Of a DNA stretch of 24,004 bases, positions 22,060 to 24,004 are shown one piece after another. Location: contig JBIQJY010000052.1 in the NCBI GenBank assembly GCA_044507065.1, positions 1 to 24,004 of the forward strand. The letters run 5' to 3'. The stretch is from SCN-69-37 sp044507065. GTDB taxonomy: Bacteria > Acidobacteriota > Vicinamibacteria > Vicinamibacterales > SCN-69-37. The notes beneath the pieces are model-generated. The model was not told the origin of the DNA, ran no database searches, and worked only from the letters and a program-made list of their open reading frames with translations. The translations under genes were made by a program, and so were the position numbers. The stretch's first letter is position 1, and each line of letters begins with the position of its first letter.

Positions 22060-22499
22060 GCCGCCGAGAGCAGTCGGGAGAGTCGCCGCAGGTTGAACGC
22101 CGCACTCGCGAAGACCATCAGCCCGTCGACCTTGGCGAGTCCGCGGAGTTTCACCTTCCGCAATCCCGCCACACTCTTGATCCACCCGAAGACGCGTTCG
22201 ATGCGGGGCCGACACGCCTGACTCTGCGCGTAGCCGGCATGCCGCGTGGTGCGGCAATCGATCGCGCTGCCGCCGGTGCGGCGCGTGTTCTGAGACACAT
22301 GCGGCGTCACGCCGAGGCCCCGGACGACCGGCACGGAATCCCGCGGGTCGTAGCCCTTGTCCGCGGCGACGCGGCGGCGTCGGCCCGGGGCCTGTCGGCA
22401 GCGCGCCTCAAGCATGAGCATCGTCGCGTGGCGTTCCGCCATCCCGTCGGTCTTCCGCCTTTCTGCGTTGTGCCGCGCATGGGGGGAGCTCATCGTCAT
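22050..22499 (-). pseudogene. IS5-family transposase, truncated at the N-terminus
   Basis: The 149-codon reading frame aligns by eye with the C-terminal third of IS5-family DDE transposases: VAADKGYDPRDSV (second catalytic Asp region), VTPHVSQNT, GGSAIDCRTTRHAGYAQSQ, then RIERVFGWIKSVAGLRKVKLRGL with the catalytic Glu in the IERVFGWIK block, and the closing FASAAFNLRRLSRLL. Full-length members are around 300-350 residues or more, so the N-terminal domain and first catalytic Asp are absent. No continuation is found upstream of about 22500 in any frame. The element should be immobile on its own. Confidence 0.82.
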
Positions 22500-22510
22500 T
22501 CACGGCCCCG

Positions 22511-23433
22511 ACGTTTCGTACCCGAACGAACCTCTCGCAGCTGAAACCCCCTCCAGAGGCGAACACATCGTCGCGCGGGGAGGCAGGCGAAGTCCTGACC
22601 GCGTTCGGACCACACGCTGAAGAGATGTCACACCCCTGCGCGGTGTCCATGACCACCCTTCGAGGCTGGTCGCGGGTCCACCGCGGTTACCTGATCGAGC
22701 CGGGGAAGCTGGGGAGTTCACCCGGGGAGGTCGCACGATCCGATCTGCGGAGGGACACCAATCAGTCTTCGAGGTGAACACCGCGACCCGTTCAGGGCCG
22801 ATGACGGCATCGGGAGGGCGGGTGAAGTGTCCGCGCGAGTGTCTGCAACGGTGCGGGGAAGTGAGGGGAACGACTCATTGCAGTCGCTCGGGAAGTCGCG
22901 GCGGCCGCAACGTGTTCTGCCTGCGGGACTTGGAGACGCGGTAGAAATGACTGCTCGAGCGGGTCACGCGACCCATTTGTGTCCCCCGCACGATCGCTTT
23001 CGGTGTCCGCGCCGATCCGATTGCGGTCCTGCGGGACTGCTGTGCGGGATCGGCGTGTCCGGATGTGGTGACCGCGGCGACCGGTTGTCGTACCTGCGGC
23101 GATCGAATCGGGTGCCCGCACTGATCCGGATGTGGGCACGGGGTGGCGGCGACCGCGACCGACGCGACCACTTTGCGGGATCCGCGCGAGCGGTTCCGGT
23201 GCGTCGCGCGATGCGTTCAGTGACCCGCGGTCACCGGTTACGGGGCCAGCGGTGCACCGTTTGGGGACACGCGGTGCGTGGTGCAGCCGGTGACGCGGGC
23301 CGTCGGAGCGGGTCACGCGAGGCTCCAGATGAGCCGAACCGACATGTGTTTCCGCTTGTAGGGGAAGAGCCGCGCCGGCAGTGCCTGAGGAGGGGCCTCG
23401 GTTGTCGATGCGGCGTCCGTGCGGGACACGTGT
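22511..23433. other. About 0.9 kb with no supportable gene
   Basis: Between the IS remnant and the final membrane-protein gene there are open frames on both strands, but their translations are Arg/Pro/Ser-rich with no domain, signal peptide or ribosome site that I can recognise. The DNA contains a 15-bp exact direct repeat, GAGCGGGTCACGCGA, at 22957-22971 and 23306-23320. It also has several short palindromes such as GTGACC-CGC-GGTCAC (23220-23234) and many variants of CGGTG/CGGGA words. It may be decayed mobile or coding DNA. Confidence 0.5.
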
Positions 23434-24004
23434 ATGACGACAGCCGGCATCACCGAAGCACCAACTCACGCCGAGCGGCACGCCAGGCGACGGTCCTGGC
23501 TGTTGGTCGGCCTGACGATCGCGTTGACGATCATCGTGATTCTCGGGTTCTCGCCGCGGTACTACTGGCCGCTGCTGAGGGGCCAGCCGCTCGTGCCGCT
23601 GGTCCAGCATTGGGGCATCGCGTTCCACTCGATCCTGAACCTGGCGTGGCTGGTCTTCTTCGGGTTCCAGGCGTGGCTGGTGGCACGTGGACGGCCAGGC
23701 CTGCACATCCGGCTCGGTCCCTGGTTCGCAGCCTACGGGCTACTGCTGGTGGTCGTCGACTACTGGGTTGGTCTCATCATCGAGGCTCATCGCGTTGCAC
23801 TGGGCGCCGCGATCGAGCAGGTCCTGCCGATGACGTTTGCCATCGTCCGCGATCTCGTGATGTTTGCAGGATTCCTCGTCGCGGGAATCCTCTACCGCGG
23901 GCGACCGGCTGTGCATCGCGCCCTGATGTTCCTGGCGACCTACTCGCTGGTTGTCGTCGGCCTGGGACGGTTTCTCGGCATGCTGGCGCCTTACGTGCAC
24001 ATGG
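23434..24004 (+). CDS. Multi-pass membrane protein, 3' end beyond the window
   Basis: An open frame from the ATG at 23434 runs to the window edge (190 codons, no stop). The translation is strongly hydrophobic with about five membrane segments: WLLVGLTIALTIIVILGF near the start, then a FSPRYYWPLLRG loop, HWGIAFHSILNLAWLVFFGFQ, WFAAYGLLLVVVDYWVGLI, IVRDLVMFAGFLVAGILYRG and FLATYSLVVVGLGRFLG. Conserved His residues in the second helix (QHWGIAFHS) and the LHIRLGPW loop recall a widespread family of uncharacterised bacterial membrane proteins related in style to cytochrome b561/DUF2306, but I cannot assign a function. The codon pattern is strongly high-GC, as in the core of the window. No clear ribosome site precedes the ATG. 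Confidence 0.72.
   Translation, partial: MTTAGITEAPTHAERHARRRSWLLVGLTIALTIIVILGFSPRYYWPLLRGQPLVPLVQHWGIAFHSILNLAWLVFFGFQAWLVARGRPGLHIRLGPWFAAYGLLLVVVDYWVGLIIEAHRVALGAAIEQVLPMTFAIVRDLVMFAGFLVAGILYRGRPAVHRALMFLATYSLVVVGLGRFLGMLAPYVHM

Larger units (their letters stand above)
21924..22510 (-). mobile_element. Remnant of an IS5-superfamily insertion sequence (transposase 3' end and right end)
   Basis: The block contains the C-terminal part of an IS5-type transposase on the minus strand and, about 120 nt beyond its stop, a terminus-like GAGCTTGCTGAAGAAAGC preceded by CTAG (21923-21945 region). Many IS5-family ends begin with a similar GCTTGCTGAA sequence. No matching inverted repeat is seen on the other side, so the left end and most of the transposase are missing. 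The outer boundary near 22510 is approximate. Confidence 0.68.

Noticed and set aside
22792..23706. A 304-codon minus-strand frame covering the gene-free stretch and the start of the last gene.
   Set aside because: Its 5' part is antisense to a clear multi-pass membrane protein, and the rest is Arg/Pro/Thr-rich without any fold or start signal.

Overview
The window reads as a piece of a high-GC genome from an uncultured or draft-assembled bacterium. Two runs of exactly 100 N mark scaffold joins. I favour Acidobacteriota, probably class Vicinamibacteria. The reasons are the Bacteroidota/Acidobacteriota-style cbb3 oxidase cluster with fused ccoNO, exported proteins carrying Gly/Arg/Pro-rich linkers after the signal peptide, and abundant GCACGGGC-TGAA-GCCCGTGC hairpin repeats between genes. 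The assignment rests on recognition of these traits, not on a phylogenetic marker.

Layout. Positions 1-41 are the 3' end of a tRNA, most likely tRNA-Asn. From 158 to 1999 there is a SoxR-controlled redox-stress module: a minus-strand pair (double-domain ABM monooxygenase, then FMN reductase) divergent from soxR, with a perfect 20-bp operator between them. A secreted cytochrome c / PQQ-type sugar dehydrogenase fusion follows at 2196-3719. From 3912 to 12152 lies a tightly coupled cbb3 cytochrome oxidase cluster, ccoI-ccoS-ccoNO-ccoQ-ccoP-ccoG-ccoH-safE-like, in which almost every junction overlaps. Next come an aminoglycoside-phosphotransferase-like/P-loop kinase fusion (12236-13795) and an OsmC-family protein (13858-14307).

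From about 14.3 to 18.0 kb small exported proteins (NTF2-like, cytochrome c'-like lipoprotein, SGNH hydrolase, HEAT-repeat protein) alternate with a family of REP/BIME-like hairpin repeats, and both assembly gaps fall here. A minus-strand AI-2E-family permease with a C-terminal GAF domain (17922-20288) ends inside an enlarged version of this repeat. From about 20.6 to 21.9 kb the sequence is visibly less GC-rich and holds two convergent orphan genes, one for a secreted protein with cysteine repeats. A 5'-truncated IS5-type transposase follows (about 21.9-22.5 kb). Then comes about 0.9 kb in which I can support no gene, and finally the start of a membrane protein that runs off the window.

How the parts may work together. 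The sugar dehydrogenase fusion would pass electrons through its own haem c to a periplasmic pool that the neighbouring high-affinity oxidase could drain; this is an inference from adjacency. The SoxR module would handle redox-cycling compounds such as quinones or phenazines. The best candidates for something not well described are the hairpin repeat family, with compensatory base changes and a copy whose tetraloop is replaced by a 139-bp inverted-repeat insert, and the SoxR intergenic region, where both divergent genes look leaderless.
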